Positions 28,169-38,407 are shown, counted from the stretch's first letter. The stretch: 64,000 nucleotides of DNA from an uncultured Prevotellaceae bacterium (GCA_902778535.1 CACYYG010000002.1:129037-193036), one strand, 5' to 3'. Notes: a model not told the origin generated them from the letters alone. Made by a program: numbers and translations.

Positions 28169-30181
28169 ATGAAGAAACCCACAGTAATGGCGGCCTTGAT
28201 AATGGCGGCCGCCTTAGGTATCAACGCCCAGCGGCCGATGAACGCCCCGAAAGGCGGCAAGGCCATCAGTGACGAACTCATCGGTATCTTTTTCGAGGAT
28301 ATCAACAACTCTGCTGACGGCGGTCTCTATGCCGAGTTAGTGCAGAACGGCTCTTTCGAGTACAGTCCCGCCGACCACGACGGCTGGGGTGCCGGCACAG
28401 CATGGAAGCAGATTCGCCCGGGGCACTCACTTGGCACTCTGCAGGTGAGGATGGACAATCCGCTACACCCCAACAATGCCACCTACATGCGGCTGCACAC
28501 CGAGCGCACCCGCGAGTTCCATGACTACAAGGGATGGAAGGGCTTCGGCCTGCAGAACGACGGCTTCGACGGCATCAGTGTCAAGGCCGGCGCGAAGTAC
28601 GACTTCTCTGTATTCTTCCGCAACCTAGGCGGAGCCAAGCAGGTGCGCGTGGTATTAGCCAAGCCCGGCCAGGGCTGGGGCGCCGATCCTACAGTGCTGG
28701 CCGAGACAACGCTCGACGTCAGCAGCACACAGTGGAAGAAATATGAGGCCGTACTAACGCCTACTGAGGACTGCAAGAACGCTAACCTGCAGATTCTCGT
28801 CCTCACCGTGGGCGATCTCGACATCGACCAAGTATCGCTCATGCCCGAAGATACTTACAAAGGACACGGTCTGCGCAAGGATCTGGCACAGGCACTGGCC
28901 GACTTGCACCCGAAGTTCATGCGCTTCCCTGGCGGATGCGTGGTGCACGGCGGTGGCGACGGTTTCTGGAACACCTACCGCTGGAAGACCACCATCGGTC
29001 CGAAGGAACAGCGCCGCCAGCTGAAAAACACCTGGGGCTACCACCAGAGCTGCGGGTTGGGCTACTATGAGTATTTCCAGTTCTGCGAGGACCTCGGCAT
29101 GGAGCCCGTGCCCATCCTGCCCAGCGGCGTGAGCTGTCAGGGCACCAACGGCGGATGGAACATGTGGCCCACACAGGCCCAGGACGTGGTGCCCATGTCG
29201 GAAATGGATGAGTGGGTGGCCGAGGCCATCGACCTCATCGAGTGGGCCAACGGCGACCCCGCCACGAACAAGTGGGCCAAGATGCGTGCCGACGCCGGCC
29301 ATCCCGCGCCCTTCAACCTGAAATACTTAGGCATCGGCAATGAGGAGAAGATCTCACCCGAGTTTATCGAGCGCTTCAAGTATATCTATGAGCGCGTGAT
29401 GAAGGCTCATCCCGAGATTGTCATCGTTGGCACCGCCGGCCCCGGCTCTCACGCCGGCAATCCCGACTTTGAAGCAGGTTGGAAGCTGGCCGAAGAACTC
29501 GACATGCCCATCCTCGACGAGCACTACTATGAGAAGAACGACTACTTCCTGAACAAGCGCCAGTACGACAACTATCCCCGCGACCGCAAGACGAAGGTCT
29601 ATCTGGGTGAATATGCTGCCAAGGACAAGAAGCTCATCGACGCCCTGGCTGAGGGTCTGTATCTGCTGCACGTAGAGCGCAATGCCGACGTCGTCTGCAT
29701 GACCAGCTACGCTCCTCTCTTTGCCCGCAAGAACGGCACGCAGTGGAACCCCGACCTCATCTATTACGACAACGAGCGCCCGTTCCTCACCTGCAGCTAC
29801 TATGTGCAGCAGCTGTTCGGACAGTCGAGCGGCCAGTATTACTACGGTGACTGCGTCACGTTTGAAGGTGATGAGGCCGGTGTCATCCAGCCCCAGGAGA
29901 ACATGCACTACGGTCAGAGTGTCATCCTCAATGTGAAGACACGCAAGCTCTTCGTCAAGCTCGTTAATGCCGGCGACCAGCCGAAGAAGGCCAACATCAA
30001 CCTTGGCCGCTTCGGTCTGAAGAAGTTTGCCACAATGACCACGCTCAGCGGCAAGGCCGATGACGAGAACAACTTCGATGCCCAGCCCATCGCTCCGAAG
30101 ACCGAGCAGGTGAAGGCTAAGAAGAAGTTCACACTCGACCTGCAGCCGTACAGCATGGTGATGCTGGAATATCAGCTGTAA
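28169..30181 (+). CDS. Secreted GH51 alpha-L-arabinofuranosidase
   Basis: The 670-residue protein starts with a signal peptide (AALGINAQ). An N-terminal carbohydrate-binding-like domain (LVQNGSFEYS ... SLMPEDTYKG) is followed by a GH51 TIM barrel with the acid/base Glu in LGIGNEEKIS and the nucleophile Glu in KVYLGEYAAKD. The typical alpha-L-arabinofuranosidase C-terminal beta-domain ends at MVMLEYQL. It removes terminal arabinofuranose from arabinoxylan or arabinan. It is last in the plus-strand hemicellulase operon, followed by a strong bidirectional terminator. Confidence 0.92.
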   Translation: MKKPTVMAALIMAAALGINAQRPMNAPKGGKAISDELIGIFFEDINNSADGGLYAELVQNGSFEYSPADHDGWGAGTAWKQIRPGHSLGTLQVRMDNPLHPNNATYMRLHTERTREFHDYKGWKGFGLQNDGFDGISVKAGAKYDFSVFFRNLGGAKQVRVVLAKPGQGWGADPTVLAETTLDVSSTQWKKYEAVLTPTEDCKNANLQILVLTVGDLDIDQVSLMPEDTYKGHGLRKDLAQALADLHPKFMRFPGGCVVHGGGDGFWNTYRWKTTIGPKEQRRQLKNTWGYHQSCGLGYYEYFQFCEDLGMEPVPILPSGVSCQGTNGGWNMWPTQAQDVVPMSEMDEWVAEAIDLIEWANGDPATNKWAKMRADAGHPAPFNLKYLGIGNEEKISPEFIERFKYIYERVMKAHPEIVIVGTAGPGSHAGNPDFEAGWKLAEELDMPILDEHYYEKNDYFLNKRQYDNYPRDRKTKVYLGEYAAKDKKLIDALAEGLYLLHVERNADVVCMTSYAPLFARKNGTQWNPDLIYYDNERPFLTCSYYVQQLFGQSSGQYYYGDCVTFEGDEAGVIQPQENMHYGQSVILNVKTRKLFVKLVNAGDQPKKANINLGRFGLKKFATMTTLSGKADDENNFDAQPIAPKTEQVKAKKKFTLDLQPYSMVMLEYQL

Positions 30182-30226
30182 AATATTGATTGCAAGCTCT
30201 CCTTTTTCACAGGGAGGCGAGTTTTG

Positions 30227-30270
30227 AAAAAAACTTATATGACTCTCCGAAAAGTCATATAAGTTTTTTT
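30227..30270. terminator. Bidirectional terminator between GH51 and maf
   Basis: An 18-bp perfect inverted repeat (30227-30244 and 30253-30270) with an A7 left edge and T7 right edge lies between the convergent genes ending at 30181 (+) and 30274 (-). It can terminate both transcripts. Confidence 0.9.
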
Positions 30271-30273
30271 TGT

Positions 30274-30855
30274 CTATAGGCTACATAGCTCCATATAGAT
30301 ACGTTGTACAGGCAGACCCATGACGTTGAAGTAGCTGCCGTGAAGACCCGTAACGCCGATGTATCCTATCCATTCCTGTATGCCGTAGGCACCAGCCTTG
30401 TCGAAGGGACGGTAATTCGTGATGTAGTAGTCAATCTCAGCGTCGGTGAGCGCCTTGAAGGTTACATCGGTAATGACGGAGAAGCGGCGCTGTTTCTCCA
30501 CAGTAGTAAGGCAGACGCCGGTGATGACCTGATGCGTGCAATTGCTCAGCTTGCGCAACATGCGGCGGGCATCGTCAGCATCGTGCGGCTTGCCCATCAC
30601 CTCACCAGCTACGACTACGATGGTGTCGGCGGTAATGATCAGCTCGCCGGAGGCCATCTGCCTTTGATAGGCGGCAGCTTTCTCAGCGGCTATATACTCG
30701 GCTATCTGCTCTACAGGCAAGTCGGCAGGATAGCTCTCGTCAATGCCCGGCAGGGTGCGCACTTCGTAACTGATGCCAAGGCCAGAGAGCAGCTCACGGC
30801 GGCGGGGTGAGTTGCTGGCAAGGATGATGCGGTAGTTCTTAAGGTTGTCTAACAT
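30274..30855 (-). CDS. maf: Maf family nucleotide pyrophosphatase
   Basis: The Met at 30855 is chosen because MLDNLKNYRIILASNSPRRRELL aligns with the usual Maf N-terminus; the longer open frame adds 26 residues that overlap the upstream gene. The 193-residue protein has the SxSPRRxELL motif, the ITADTIVVVAGEVMGKP motif with its catalytic Asp, and GIQEWIGYIGVTGLHGSYFNVMGLPV at the end. Maf proteins hydrolyse non-canonical or excess nucleoside triphosphates in the cytosol. It is downstream of the kdsC-like gene in a minus-strand operon. Confidence 0.93.
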   Translation of the reverse strand: MLDNLKNYRIILASNSPRRRELLSGLGISYEVRTLPGIDESYPADLPVEQIAEYIAAEKAAAYQRQMASGELIITADTIVVVAGEVMGKPHDADDARRMLRKLSNCTHQVITGVCLTTVEKQRRFSVITDVTFKALTDAEIDYYITNYRPFDKAGAYGIQEWIGYIGVTGLHGSYFNVMGLPVQRIYMELCSL

Positions 30856-30922
30856 GGTGAGGAGGGAGCTGCGGCGGTGCCGCGGCTTACGCAATGTTTT
30901 TATTTGTTCTATTGGTAGGGTT

Positions 30923-31441
30923 TTACCAGCCAAAGGCGGTGGCGTTCATCTGCCATAGACCTTGGGCGCGCAGGGTCTGTTCGATGACATCGCGGGCACA
31001 GCCACGGCCACCAAGACAATGGCTGACGTAAAGGCTGGCTTCCTTCACCTCGGGACAGGCATCCTTCGGACAGACAGGGCAGCCTACACGGCGCATCACC
31101 TCAAGGTCGGGAATGTCGTCGCCCATATACATCACCTCTTCATCCTTCAGGCCGTATTGCTCAAGAAACGCCTCGTAGGTGCGCATCTTCACCGAACAGC
31201 CTATGAAGACATCGGTAAGACCCAGTGTCTCATAGCGATGGCGCACGGCTTCGACGTTTGCACCAGTCATAATGGCAATGCGAAGTCCTAATTTCACGGC
31301 TAATTGCAGGGCATAGCCATCCTTGATATTGGCGGTACGCAGGGGAATGCCGTCAAGACCCATAGGGATAGTCTCGCACGAGAGGACGCCATCGACGTCG
31401 AAGATGATGGCGCGGATTTTTCTAAGGTCGTAGTTGATCAT
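30923..31441 (-). CDS. HAD phosphatase, KdsC-like
   Basis: The 172-residue protein has the HAD motif IIFDVDGVL (nucleophile and acid Asp), IAIMTGANVEAV and YMGDDIPDLEVMRRVG for magnesium binding. It is small and has no cap domain, as in 3-deoxy-D-manno-octulosonate 8-phosphate phosphatase (KdsC), which makes KDO for lipid A core. Its start overlaps the end of the upstream gene by 20 bp. KdsC function is likely but other C0-type HAD activities cannot be excluded. Confidence 0.85.
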   Translation of the reverse strand: MINYDLRKIRAIIFDVDGVLSCETIPMGLDGIPLRTANIKDGYALQLAVKLGLRIAIMTGANVEAVRHRYETLGLTDVFIGCSVKMRTYEAFLEQYGLKDEEVMYMGDDIPDLEVMRRVGCPVCPKDACPEVKEASLYVSHCLGGRGCARDVIEQTLRAQGLWQMNATAFGW

Positions 31442-32195
31442 CGTGAATACTTTTGCTCATCAAGTCATACACCTGCTGCTTGAGAGGCTCGTCAGCAAGA
31501 AGCTGTAATTGAGCGTTGATAACATTCTCATCGTAACGCACGGCAGGGCCTGTCTGTGCCTCACGGGGATGCAGGGTATGAACCTTCTGTGCCGTCTCCT
31601 CAATGAGAGGCAAGAGTACGCTGAAAGGCACGCCATGACGTTCTAAGATGTCGGCGGCCAGTGTATAACAATGGTTTGAGAAATTACAAGAAAAGACAGC
31701 GGCAAGATGCAAGTAGCGGCGTTCGTCGCTGCTCAGCTGACGCACGTTGTCGCTGACAGAAGAGGCCAGCTCAGTGGCCACCTGAAGGGCGAGGTCGTCG
31801 TTGGCCTCAATGAAAAAGGGCAGATGAGTGAAGTCAACATCGCGCTCCTTCGAAAAAGTCTGCATGGGATAGACAACACCGTGGTGACGCACGTCTTCAA
31901 AGACCGACATCGGCACGCTACCCGCCGTATGGAACATGGGGCACTCTTCCCTACCCTCTTTCAGCTGACCGATGAGGGCTGACAGCACTGTGTCCTTCAC
32001 GGCGATGATATAGGCGTCGGCATCAACGGGAAGGGCGGCGATGCTGTCGGCGGGAAAACCGCCGACCACACGGCTAAGCGCGGCGGCGCTATCCATCGTT
32101 CGGCTGAAGACCGCCTCAATGGTGTGACCCTTGGCGTGCAGTGCCTTCGCAAACTGTGTAGCCAAACGCCCCGCACCTACAAACACAATTTTCAC
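31422..32195 (-). CDS. Rossmann-fold oxidoreductase-like protein with DUF2520-type C-terminal domain
   Basis: A GTG start at 32195 (VKIVFVGAGRLATQFAKAL) puts the nucleotide-binding GxGxxA/G motif at the N-terminus as usual; the open frame begins 21 codons earlier inside the neighbouring gene and looks non-coding. The 257-residue protein has an NADP-binding domain of the F420-oxidoreductase/ProC type and a helical domain with SDERRYLHLAAVFSCNFSNHCYTLA, characteristic of DUF2520. The substrate is unknown. It overlaps the kdsC-like gene, indicating translational coupling. Confidence 0.82.
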   Translation of the reverse strand: MKIVFVGAGRLATQFAKALHAKGHTIEAVFSRTMDSAAALSRVVGGFPADSIAALPVDADAYIIAVKDTVLSALIGQLKEGREECPMFHTAGSVPMSVFEDVRHHGVVYPMQTFSKERDVDFTHLPFFIEANDDLALQVATELASSVSDNVRQLSSDERRYLHLAAVFSCNFSNHCYTLAADILERHGVPFSVLLPLIEETAQKVHTLHPREAQTGPAVRYDENVINAQLQLLADEPLKQQVYDLMSKSIHDDQLRP

Positions 32196-32227
32196 TGGTG
32201 TACAGGTTATTGTTTGACGGTTATTGT

Positions 32228-32764
32228 TCAGAACTTGCCCAAGTGAACATTCTCCCACTTCAGTTTGTCCTCGTTCTGTGGCTTGCGCTCGTCAGCCTTG
32301 TGTCCAACAGCAATGACGCAGAGGACGTTGAAGTTCTCGGGTACGTCAAGAATGCCACGGATCACGGTGTCGGCCGTAGTGCCGTCGCTAAGGCCGCGGC
32401 CGCGCATCTGCACCCAGCACGACCCTAAGCCCAGTTCTTCAGCCTGATACTGCATAGAGATAGCGGCTATTGAGCCGTCCTCCACCCAACAGTCGTTCTG
32501 CATGGGGTCGCCCAGCACAACGATGGCCAATGCAGCACCCTTGATAAGCTGTCCGCCCAAATCCTTGGCATCGCTGAGCTTTTCCAAATCCATCTTGTCG
32601 TCTACCACCACGAACTGCCACGCCCGCTGACCCTTGCTTGTCGGAGCCATCAGCCCGGCTCGCATAATCAATCGTACATCTTCTGCATCAATCTCCTCAT
32701 CGGTAAATTTTCTGTGCGAGCGGCGCAACTGCACTAAGTCTTTAAAATTTGTCATAAGCGTCAT
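32228..32764 (-). CDS. Nitroreductase family protein
   Basis: The 178-residue protein (or 175 from Met4 at 32755) is a small FMN-dependent nitroreductase: LRRSHRKFTDEEID with the FMN-phosphate-binding arginines, MAPTSKGQRAWQFVVV, and SMQYQAEELGLGSCWVQMRGR. Such enzymes reduce nitro compounds, quinones or flavins; the physiological substrate is unknown. It is first in the minus-strand operon nitroreductase - DUF2520 - kdsC-like - maf. A minus-strand TACCTTTG (32789-32782) lies 18 bp upstream. Confidence 0.9.
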   Translation of the reverse strand: MTLMTNFKDLVQLRRSHRKFTDEEIDAEDVRLIMRAGLMAPTSKGQRAWQFVVVDDKMDLEKLSDAKDLGGQLIKGAALAIVVLGDPMQNDCWVEDGSIAAISMQYQAEELGLGSCWVQMRGRGLSDGTTADTVIRGILDVPENFNVLCVIAVGHKADERKPQNEDKLKWENVHLGKF

Positions 32765-32781
32765 TTTATTAGAAATTTGTG

Positions 32782-32789
32782 CAAAGGTA
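32782..32789 (-). promoter_or_regulatory. Promoter -7 element TACCTTTG for the nitroreductase operon
   Basis: On the minus strand, TACCTTTG reads toward 32764. No convincing TTTG is present at -33; that region is occupied by a short CAATTCGCAATTCA-type simple repeat (32801-32826). Confidence 0.55.
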
Positions 32790-32833
32790 CGAAATAAATT
32801 ACAATTCGCAATTCACAATTCGCAATTATTTCG

Positions 32834-32841
32834 TATCTTTG
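32834..32841 (+). promoter_or_regulatory. Promoter -7 element TATCTTTG for the GH95 gene
   Basis: TATCTTTG lies 31 bp before the ATG at 32872. The -33 side falls in the same simple repeat that separates it from the divergent promoter at 32789. Confidence 0.6.
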
Positions 32842-32871
32842 CACCAATTATTTAATAACCAACAAACAAAG

Positions 32872-35421
32872 ATGAAACGATTACTACTTTCCGTAGCGCT
32901 CCTGACCATAGTTATGGCCGTGAACGCCCAGCAGCACAAGTTATGGTACAGTAGTCCCGCACAGCACTGGCTCGAAGCGCTGCCCATTGGCAACAGCCAC
33001 TTAGGTGCGATGGTCTATGGCGGCACCGACACAGAAGAGATTCAGCTGAACGAAGAGACCTTCTGGAGCGGCTCGCCCCACAACAACAACTCCACAGAGT
33101 CGCTCGTGGCCTTGGACGAGGTGCGCCGTCTCATTTTCCAAGGGAAGGAGCTAGAAGCTTCGAAGCTCATCGACCAGCATTTCGTCAAAGGTCCCCACGG
33201 CATGAGATTCTTGCCCTTAGGCAGTCTGAAGCTGTCCTTTGACCACAAGGGCGTGACCAACTATCGCCGCGAGCTGGACCTGGCCAACGCCGTCGCTTCT
33301 ACATCTTATATATATAAGGGTGTGAAATATGAGCGCACCGTCTTCGCATCGCAGGCCGACAATGTCATCGTCATGCAGCTCAAGGCCAGCAAGAAGGAGG
33401 AACTGGAGTTTGACATCCACTTCGACAGCCAGCTGAAATCCAACGTGTTTACGGTGACGTCCCATGAAGGAATCAACGGACCTGTCAACGAGCTGGCAGC
33501 TGTTGTAGACGGCGTTGAGCAGGAGGGCATCCAAGCCGGGTTGAAAGCCGAGTGCCGCATCATGGTGGAGACCGACGGCGAGGTGGAGCGCGGCGCCGAC
33601 AAGCTATCAGTCGACGACGCCACCACCGCCACGCTCTACATCACCGCAGCCACCAACTTCGTCAATTACCACGATGTCAGCGGCAATCCCGTGAAGAAGA
33701 ACAACGCAACACTGGCCTCCATTCACGGCAAACCATACAAGAAGCTGTTCAGCGCACATGTGAAAAAGTACAAGGAGCAGTACGACCGCGTGTCATTAAC
33801 GCTGCCTAAGACCAATGCCTCATCTTTAGAAACCGACAAGCGCGTTACTGCCTTCTCAGAGAATCCCACCGACCTCGACATGGTGGCGCTGATGATGCAG
33901 TACGGGCGCTACCTGCTCATCTCGTCGAGCCAGCCCGGTGGACAGCCGGCTAATCTGCAAGGCGTGTGGAACGACAAGATGAACGCACCCTGGGACTCGA
34001 AGTACACCATCAACATCAACGCCGAGATGAACTACTGGCCCGCGCTCGTCGGCAACCTCGCCGAGACGCAGCAGCCACTCTTCTCCATGATCAAGGACCT
34101 GAGCGAGACGGGCGCCGTGACGGCCAAGACAATGTACGGCTGCCGTGGTTGGGTGGCCCATCACAACACCGACCTGTGGCGCATAGCCGGTCCTGTCGAC
34201 GGCACGCCCTGGGGCATGTTCCCTACTGGCGGTGCCTGGTTGACCACGCACCTGTGGCAGCACTACCTCTACACGGGCGACAAGCAGTTCCTCGCCGAAT
34301 ACTATCCCGTAATGAAGGGCGCCGCCGACTTTCTCCTCGACTACATGAAGGAGTATCCTGATACGGGCGAGGTGAAGCAGGCCGCCGGCTGGCTGATGAC
34401 CGTGCCCACCGTGTCGCCTGAGCACGGCCCGCGTGGCAAGGGCACTAACGTCTGCGCCGGCTCGACAATGGACAACCAGATAGCCTTCGACGTGCTCTCG
34501 CAGGCACTCATGGCTGCCAAAGCTTTAGGGAAAGACAACTCTTATATTTCAACTCTCAACTCTCAACTCTCAAAACTTCCTCCAATGCAGATTGGACGCT
34601 ACGGCCAGCTGCAGGAGTGGATTATCGATGCCGATGACCCGAAGGATGAGCATCGTCACATTTCTCATCTCTACGGTCTATATCCATCGAACCAGATTTC
34701 ACCTTTTAGCCATCCAGACCTCTTCGCAGCTGCCGCAAATACGCTGAACCAGCGTGGCGATATGGCCACGGGCTGGAGCCTCGGCTGGAAAACAAATTTC
34801 TGGGCGCGTATGCTCGACGGCGACCATGCCTTCACCATCATCAAGAACATGCTGCACCTGCTGCCCGACGATTCCAAAATGCGCCAATATCCCAACGGCC
34901 GTACCTATCCCAACCTCTTCGACGCACATCCGCCCTTCCAGATTGACGGAAACTTCGGTGTCTCCGCAGGCATCTGCGAAATGCTGCTGCAGAGCCACGA
35001 CGGCGCCGTGCACCTGTTGCCCGCCCTGCCCACAACTTGGAACGAAGGCGAGGTAAAAGGCCTGCGTGCCAGAGGCGGCTTTATCGTCGACGAGCAATGG
35101 AAAGACGGTCACCTCAGCAAAGCCACTATCCGCTCCACCATCGGCGGCACGCTACGTTTGCGCTCCTACATTCCTCTGAAGGGCAAAGGCCTGCGCAAGG
35201 CCACCGGTCCCTGCCCCAACGATCTGCTGCAGCCAGCCAGCATCAGGGAACCGTTGCACTCGCCTGAGCTGAAAGACTTCAAGAAACAGTTGCAGTTTGT
35301 CGTTCACGAATACGATTTCGACACTCAGCCCGGCCGTACTTATACTTTCACAGCCCAACCCCTTAATCCCTCAAACGGCTCACGCCGCACCTCTACCCTC
35401 ACAGCTATTACTGCTCAATGA
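32872..35421 (+). CDS. Secreted GH95 alpha-L-fucosidase/galactosidase
   Basis: The Met at 32872 ([20 protein letters not shown]) gives a signal peptide; upstream open-frame codons lie in the promoter. The 849-residue protein has the GH95 N-terminal sandwich ([35 protein letters not shown]), the (alpha/alpha)6 barrel with [28 protein letters not shown] and [13 protein letters not shown], regions that hold the catalytic Asn/Glu/Asp set. These enzymes invert alpha-1,2-fucosyl or L-galactosyl linkages, e.g. on xyloglucan or pectin. A CTCAACTCTCAACTCTC microsatellite is read in frame at about 34548-34572. It overlaps the next gene by 4 bp (ATGA). Confidence 0.92.
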   Translation: MKRLLLSVALLTIVMAVNAQQHKLWYSSPAQHWLEALPIGNSHLGAMVYGGTDTEEIQLNEETFWSGSPHNNNSTESLVALDEVRRLIFQGKELEASKLIDQHFVKGPHGMRFLPLGSLKLSFDHKGVTNYRRELDLANAVASTSYIYKGVKYERTVFASQADNVIVMQLKASKKEELEFDIHFDSQLKSNVFTVTSHEGINGPVNELAAVVDGVEQEGIQAGLKAECRIMVETDGEVERGADKLSVDDATTATLYITAATNFVNYHDVSGNPVKKNNATLASIHGKPYKKLFSAHVKKYKEQYDRVSLTLPKTNASSLETDKRVTAFSENPTDLDMVALMMQYGRYLLISSSQPGGQPANLQGVWNDKMNAPWDSKYTININAEMNYWPALVGNLAETQQPLFSMIKDLSETGAVTAKTMYGCRGWVAHHNTDLWRIAGPVDGTPWGMFPTGGAWLTTHLWQHYLYTGDKQFLAEYYPVMKGAADFLLDYMKEYPDTGEVKQAAGWLMTVPTVSPEHGPRGKGTNVCAGSTMDNQIAFDVLSQALMAAKALGKDNSYISTLNSQLSKLPPMQIGRYGQLQEWIIDADDPKDEHRHISHLYGLYPSNQISPFSHPDLFAAAANTLNQRGDMATGWSLGWKTNFWARMLDGDHAFTIIKNMLHLLPDDSKMRQYPNGRTYPNLFDAHPPFQIDGNFGVSAGICEMLLQSHDGAVHLLPALPTTWNEGEVKGLRARGGFIVDEQWKDGHLSKATIRSTIGGTLRLRSYIPLKGKGLRKATGPCPNDLLQPASIREPLHSPELKDFKKQLQFVVHEYDFDTQPGRTYTFTAQPLNPSNGSRRTSTLTAITAQ

Positions 35422-36497
35422 CCCGTATCTACACCAGCGGCGATACCCTGCCTGAGGGTCTGATGGAAGACAATTTCTTCCACAGCCCGCAGCTCTTCGC
35501 CCTGTGCCAGCAGACGCCACGCCACCGTCCCTACATGGTGACTGTGGAGAATGATGACGGACTGATTCTGGCACAGATGCTGGCTGTAGTACGCTATCGC
35601 ACATCGTGGTTCCCGCCTTACTATTACATGCACTGCCGTATCATGGGCGAAGGAGTGTATGACATTAAGCATTTAACGGCGAACACTGAACATTCAGCTG
35701 AACAGAATAATGACCAACAGGAAAATGTTCAGCACTCAACGTCCAACGCTCTGTGTTCTACATTATTCGGTCAAATGCTGAAGGCACTGACCTCGAAATT
35801 AGGCCCGCGGATGCTCTATGTGGAGGTGAGCCATCTGAGCCATAAGATGTTTGGCTACCGCCAACTACGTGCCGCACGCTATTTTCCCGTGCGATGGATG
35901 AGCATTCACAACTCACTACATTCACGCACTCCGGAAGAACGCATCGCCCCCGCCCTGCAACAGCGCATCGACAACGCCTACGAGCGAGGCGTCATCACCG
36001 ATGAGGTGAAAAGCGAGGAAGATTTCAAGGAGTTTATGAAGCTGTTGCGCCAACACAACTGGCTGAAGCCCAAGCGCTATATCCCCGCCAACGAATTCTT
36101 CCACTCATTTACTTCGCTGCCGCCGACAGACGACAAGGCCACCGTGACACTACCAGAGAACGGCAAGCTCTATCTCACCCGCTATCACAACCGCGTGGTG
36201 GGCTGCTCCGCAGTGGTCTACTCCAATCATCAGGCCTATCTCTGGTATGCTGCCTACCGCCGCAAGTCATTCGCATGGGTGCATCCCCGCGAGCTTACCA
36301 TCTGGCATGCCATCAAAGACGCCCACGCCCGCGGCTATGAACACATCTTCTTCATGGACGTAGGGCTGCCTTTCCGCAAGAACAAGTTCCGTGAGTTCAT
36401 ACTCCGCTTCGGCGGCAAGCCCGTCACCACCTACCGCTGGTTCCGTTGCTCCATCAAATGGATCAACTCCTTCCTTTCATGGATCTACCACGACTAA
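35418..36497 (+). CDS. GNAT/FemAB-like acyltransferase superfamily protein
   Basis: The 359-residue cytosolic-looking protein has the last-half signature of a FemAB/GNAT fold: [34 protein letters not shown] and [40 protein letters not shown]. The N-terminal half is a second, divergent GNAT-like domain. Residues ~87-115 ([21 protein letters not shown]) are low-complexity and look like an in-frame insertion. Start overlaps the GH95 stop (ATGA), so translation is coupled. Substrate is unknown. Confidence 0.65.
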   Translation: MTRIYTSGDTLPEGLMEDNFFHSPQLFALCQQTPRHRPYMVTVENDDGLILAQMLAVVRYRTSWFPPYYYMHCRIMGEGVYDIKHLTANTEHSAEQNNDQQENVQHSTSNALCSTLFGQMLKALTSKLGPRMLYVEVSHLSHKMFGYRQLRAARYFPVRWMSIHNSLHSRTPEERIAPALQQRIDNAYERGVITDEVKSEEDFKEFMKLLRQHNWLKPKRYIPANEFFHSFTSLPPTDDKATVTLPENGKLYLTRYHNRVVGCSAVVYSNHQAYLWYAAYRRKSFAWVHPRELTIWHAIKDAHARGYEHIFFMDVGLPFRKNKFREFILRFGGKPVTTYRWFRCSIKWINSFLSWIYHD

Positions 36498-36608
36498 ACA
36501 TCTGTTTAGTAATCCGCAATCTTTGAGCAGACCATCTTTTTGATGCAGTCTCAATCGCTTTTTTGAAGACAAATGAAGACGATGATGCCAGAAAGCTTCA
36601 AAACATCG

Positions 36609-36669
36609 GTAACCACGCGGGTTACTGACAGTAACCATGCGGGTTACAGTTAGTAACCCGCGTGGTTAC
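36609..36669. repeat. Array of three 17-bp palindromic units (GTAACCACGCGGGTTAC), 22-bp period
   Basis: Units at 36609-36625, 36631-36647 and 36653-36669 are separated by 5-nt spacers (TGACA, AGTTA) and start exactly 22 bp apart. The third is the reverse complement of the first. It lies in the 328-bp gene-free gap before the cca gene; the rest of that gap holds only the promoter. Confidence 0.93.
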
Positions 36670-36792
36670 TAAAATGGCATCGATCCCCCAAAAACGCGAC
36701 AAAGTCCGGTTAACCGTGTCGGCGAACTTACGCCATGCCGCAACAAGCCGATATTTTTCTTCACATATTACCTAGAATCCCGAAAAAAAACG

Positions 36793-36800
36793 TACCTTTG
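36793..36800 (+). promoter_or_regulatory. Promoter -7 element TACCTTTG for cca
   Basis: TACCTTTG is 27 bp before the ATG at 36827. A -33 TTTG is not evident. The palindromic array ends 124 bp upstream. Confidence 0.65.
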
Positions 36801-36826
36801 CAGACACAAACGAAAAGACAACCTGA

Positions 36827-38383
36827 ATGAAGCTATATAGTGACGAAGAACTGGCTGAGATACTCGACGGTCAGCCGCTGTTCCGTTTGATTGGCAGTGT
36901 GGCTGATGAGGCGGGAGTGGAGTGTTATGTGGTGGGTGGCTATGTGCGCGACCTCTTCCTTGAGCGTCCCAACGACGACATCGACGTGGTCGTGGTGGGC
37001 AGCGGCATTGACATTGCCACGCGTCTGAAGAAAAGACTGGGACACAGAGCTCACCTCAGCGTGTTCAAGAACTTTGGAACGGCGCAAGTGAAGGTCGTGG
37101 AGGAAAGAGGAGAGAGGAAAGAGGAGAGAGGAGAGAGGAGAGAGGAAAGAGAAATCGAGTTCGTCGGTGCCCGGCGTGAGAGCTACAGCCACGACTCACG
37201 CAAGCCCATCGTGGAGGACGGAACGTTGGAGGACGACCAGAACCGACGCGACTTCACCATCAACGCAATGGCCATCTGCCTGAATGAGAAACGTTTCGGC
37301 GAGCTCGTCGACCCTTTCAACGGCTTGGCCGACCTCGAAGACGGCATCATTGCCACGCCCCTCGACCCGGAAATCACCTTCAGCGACGACCCGCTGCGCA
37401 TGATGCGCTGCATACGCTTTGCCACACAACTGAACTTTCAGATTGAGGAAGCCACCTTCGAGGCTCTGGAGCACATGGCCGACCGCATCAAGATTGTCAG
37501 CAGCGAGCGCATCATCACTGAACTGAACAAAATCATCATGGCCCCCCACCCCAGCAAGGGCTTTGTCGACCTGCAGCGCTGCGGCCTGCTCAGCATTATC
37601 CTGCCTGAATTGTCTGCACTCGACATTGTAGAGCAGAAAAACGGGCGGGCGCACAAAAACAACTTCTACCACACGCTCGAGGTGCTGGAGAATGTCGTTT
37701 CGCGTGGAAAAGTAATGGCAGAGGATGGAGAGATAATATCTGAAGGGCAGGAACAAAGCTCTTTTAACCCTCCGCCCTCCACCCTCCAGCCTTCAGGCCT
37801 TTGGCTTCGCTGGGCTGCCCTCCTTCACGACATCGGCAAGCCAAAGACGAAGCGCTGGGATCCTGCCATCGGCTGGACCTTCCACAACCACAACTATATT
37901 GGCATGAAGATGGTGGCGCCCCTGTTCCGCCGCCTGAAACTGCCATTAGGGCCTGAGCTGCACTACGTAGAGAAACTGGTGGAGCTGCACATGCGTCCGC
38001 AGGCCATTGCCGACGATGTGGTGACCGATTCTGCCGTGCGGCGCCTGCTGAACGATGCCGGCGACGACATCGACGACCTGATGACGCTCTGCGAGGCCGA
38101 CATCACTTCGAAGAACGAGGTAAAGAAGAAAATCTTCCTCGAGAATTTCCGCATGGTACGCGAAAAGCTGACCGACCTTGTGGAAAAAGACTACAAGCGC
38201 CTGTTGCAGCCGTGCATCGACGGCAATGAAATCATGCAACTCTTCGGCCTGAAGCCCTCACGCGAGGTCGGGCAGCTCAAGCAGTATCTGAAAGATGCCG
38301 TGCTCGACAACCGTGTCGAAAACGAGCGTGAACCTCTCATGCAACTTTTAATGCAGAAGGCGAAGGAGATGGGACTCACCTGA
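36827..38383 (+). CDS. cca: CCA tRNA nucleotidyltransferase / poly(A) polymerase family protein with HD domain
   Basis: The 518-residue protein has the class II nucleotidyltransferase motif GGYVRDLFLERPNDDIDVVVVG, then RRDFTINAMA, DPLRMMRCIRFATQL, and an HD domain (LHDIGKPKTKRW; HNHNYIGMKM). It adds or repairs the 3' CCA of tRNAs. Two stretches are absent from ordinary family members: residues ~90-108 (EERGERKEERGERREERE), coded by a GGAGAGAGGAAAGA microsatellite at 37101-37153, and ~302-324 (AEDGEIISEGQEQSSFNPPPSTLQ). Both keep the frame and lie between conserved blocks. The gene is followed 24 bp later by the GH28 gene. Confidence 0.92.
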   Translation: MKLYSDEELAEILDGQPLFRLIGSVADEAGVECYVVGGYVRDLFLERPNDDIDVVVVGSGIDIATRLKKRLGHRAHLSVFKNFGTAQVKVVEERGERKEERGERREEREIEFVGARRESYSHDSRKPIVEDGTLEDDQNRRDFTINAMAICLNEKRFGELVDPFNGLADLEDGIIATPLDPEITFSDDPLRMMRCIRFATQLNFQIEEATFEALEHMADRIKIVSSERIITELNKIIMAPHPSKGFVDLQRCGLLSIILPELSALDIVEQKNGRAHKNNFYHTLEVLENVVSRGKVMAEDGEIISEGQEQSSFNPPPSTLQPSGLWLRWAALLHDIGKPKTKRWDPAIGWTFHNHNYIGMKMVAPLFRRLKLPLGPELHYVEKLVELHMRPQAIADDVVTDSAVRRLLNDAGDDIDDLMTLCEADITSKNEVKKKIFLENFRMVREKLTDLVEKDYKRLLQPCIDGNEIMQLFGLKPSREVGQLKQYLKDAVLDNRVENEREPLMQLLMQKAKEMGLT

Positions 38384-38407
38384 AACAAACGAAACAGTGA
38401 AGACTTT

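Noticed and set aside
36609-36669. The 22-bp periodic palindromic arrays as small CRISPR arrays
   Set aside because: Units are palindromes of 15-17 bp with 5-7 nt spacers, in mixed orientation. CRISPR spacers are about 30 bp and repeats keep one orientation.
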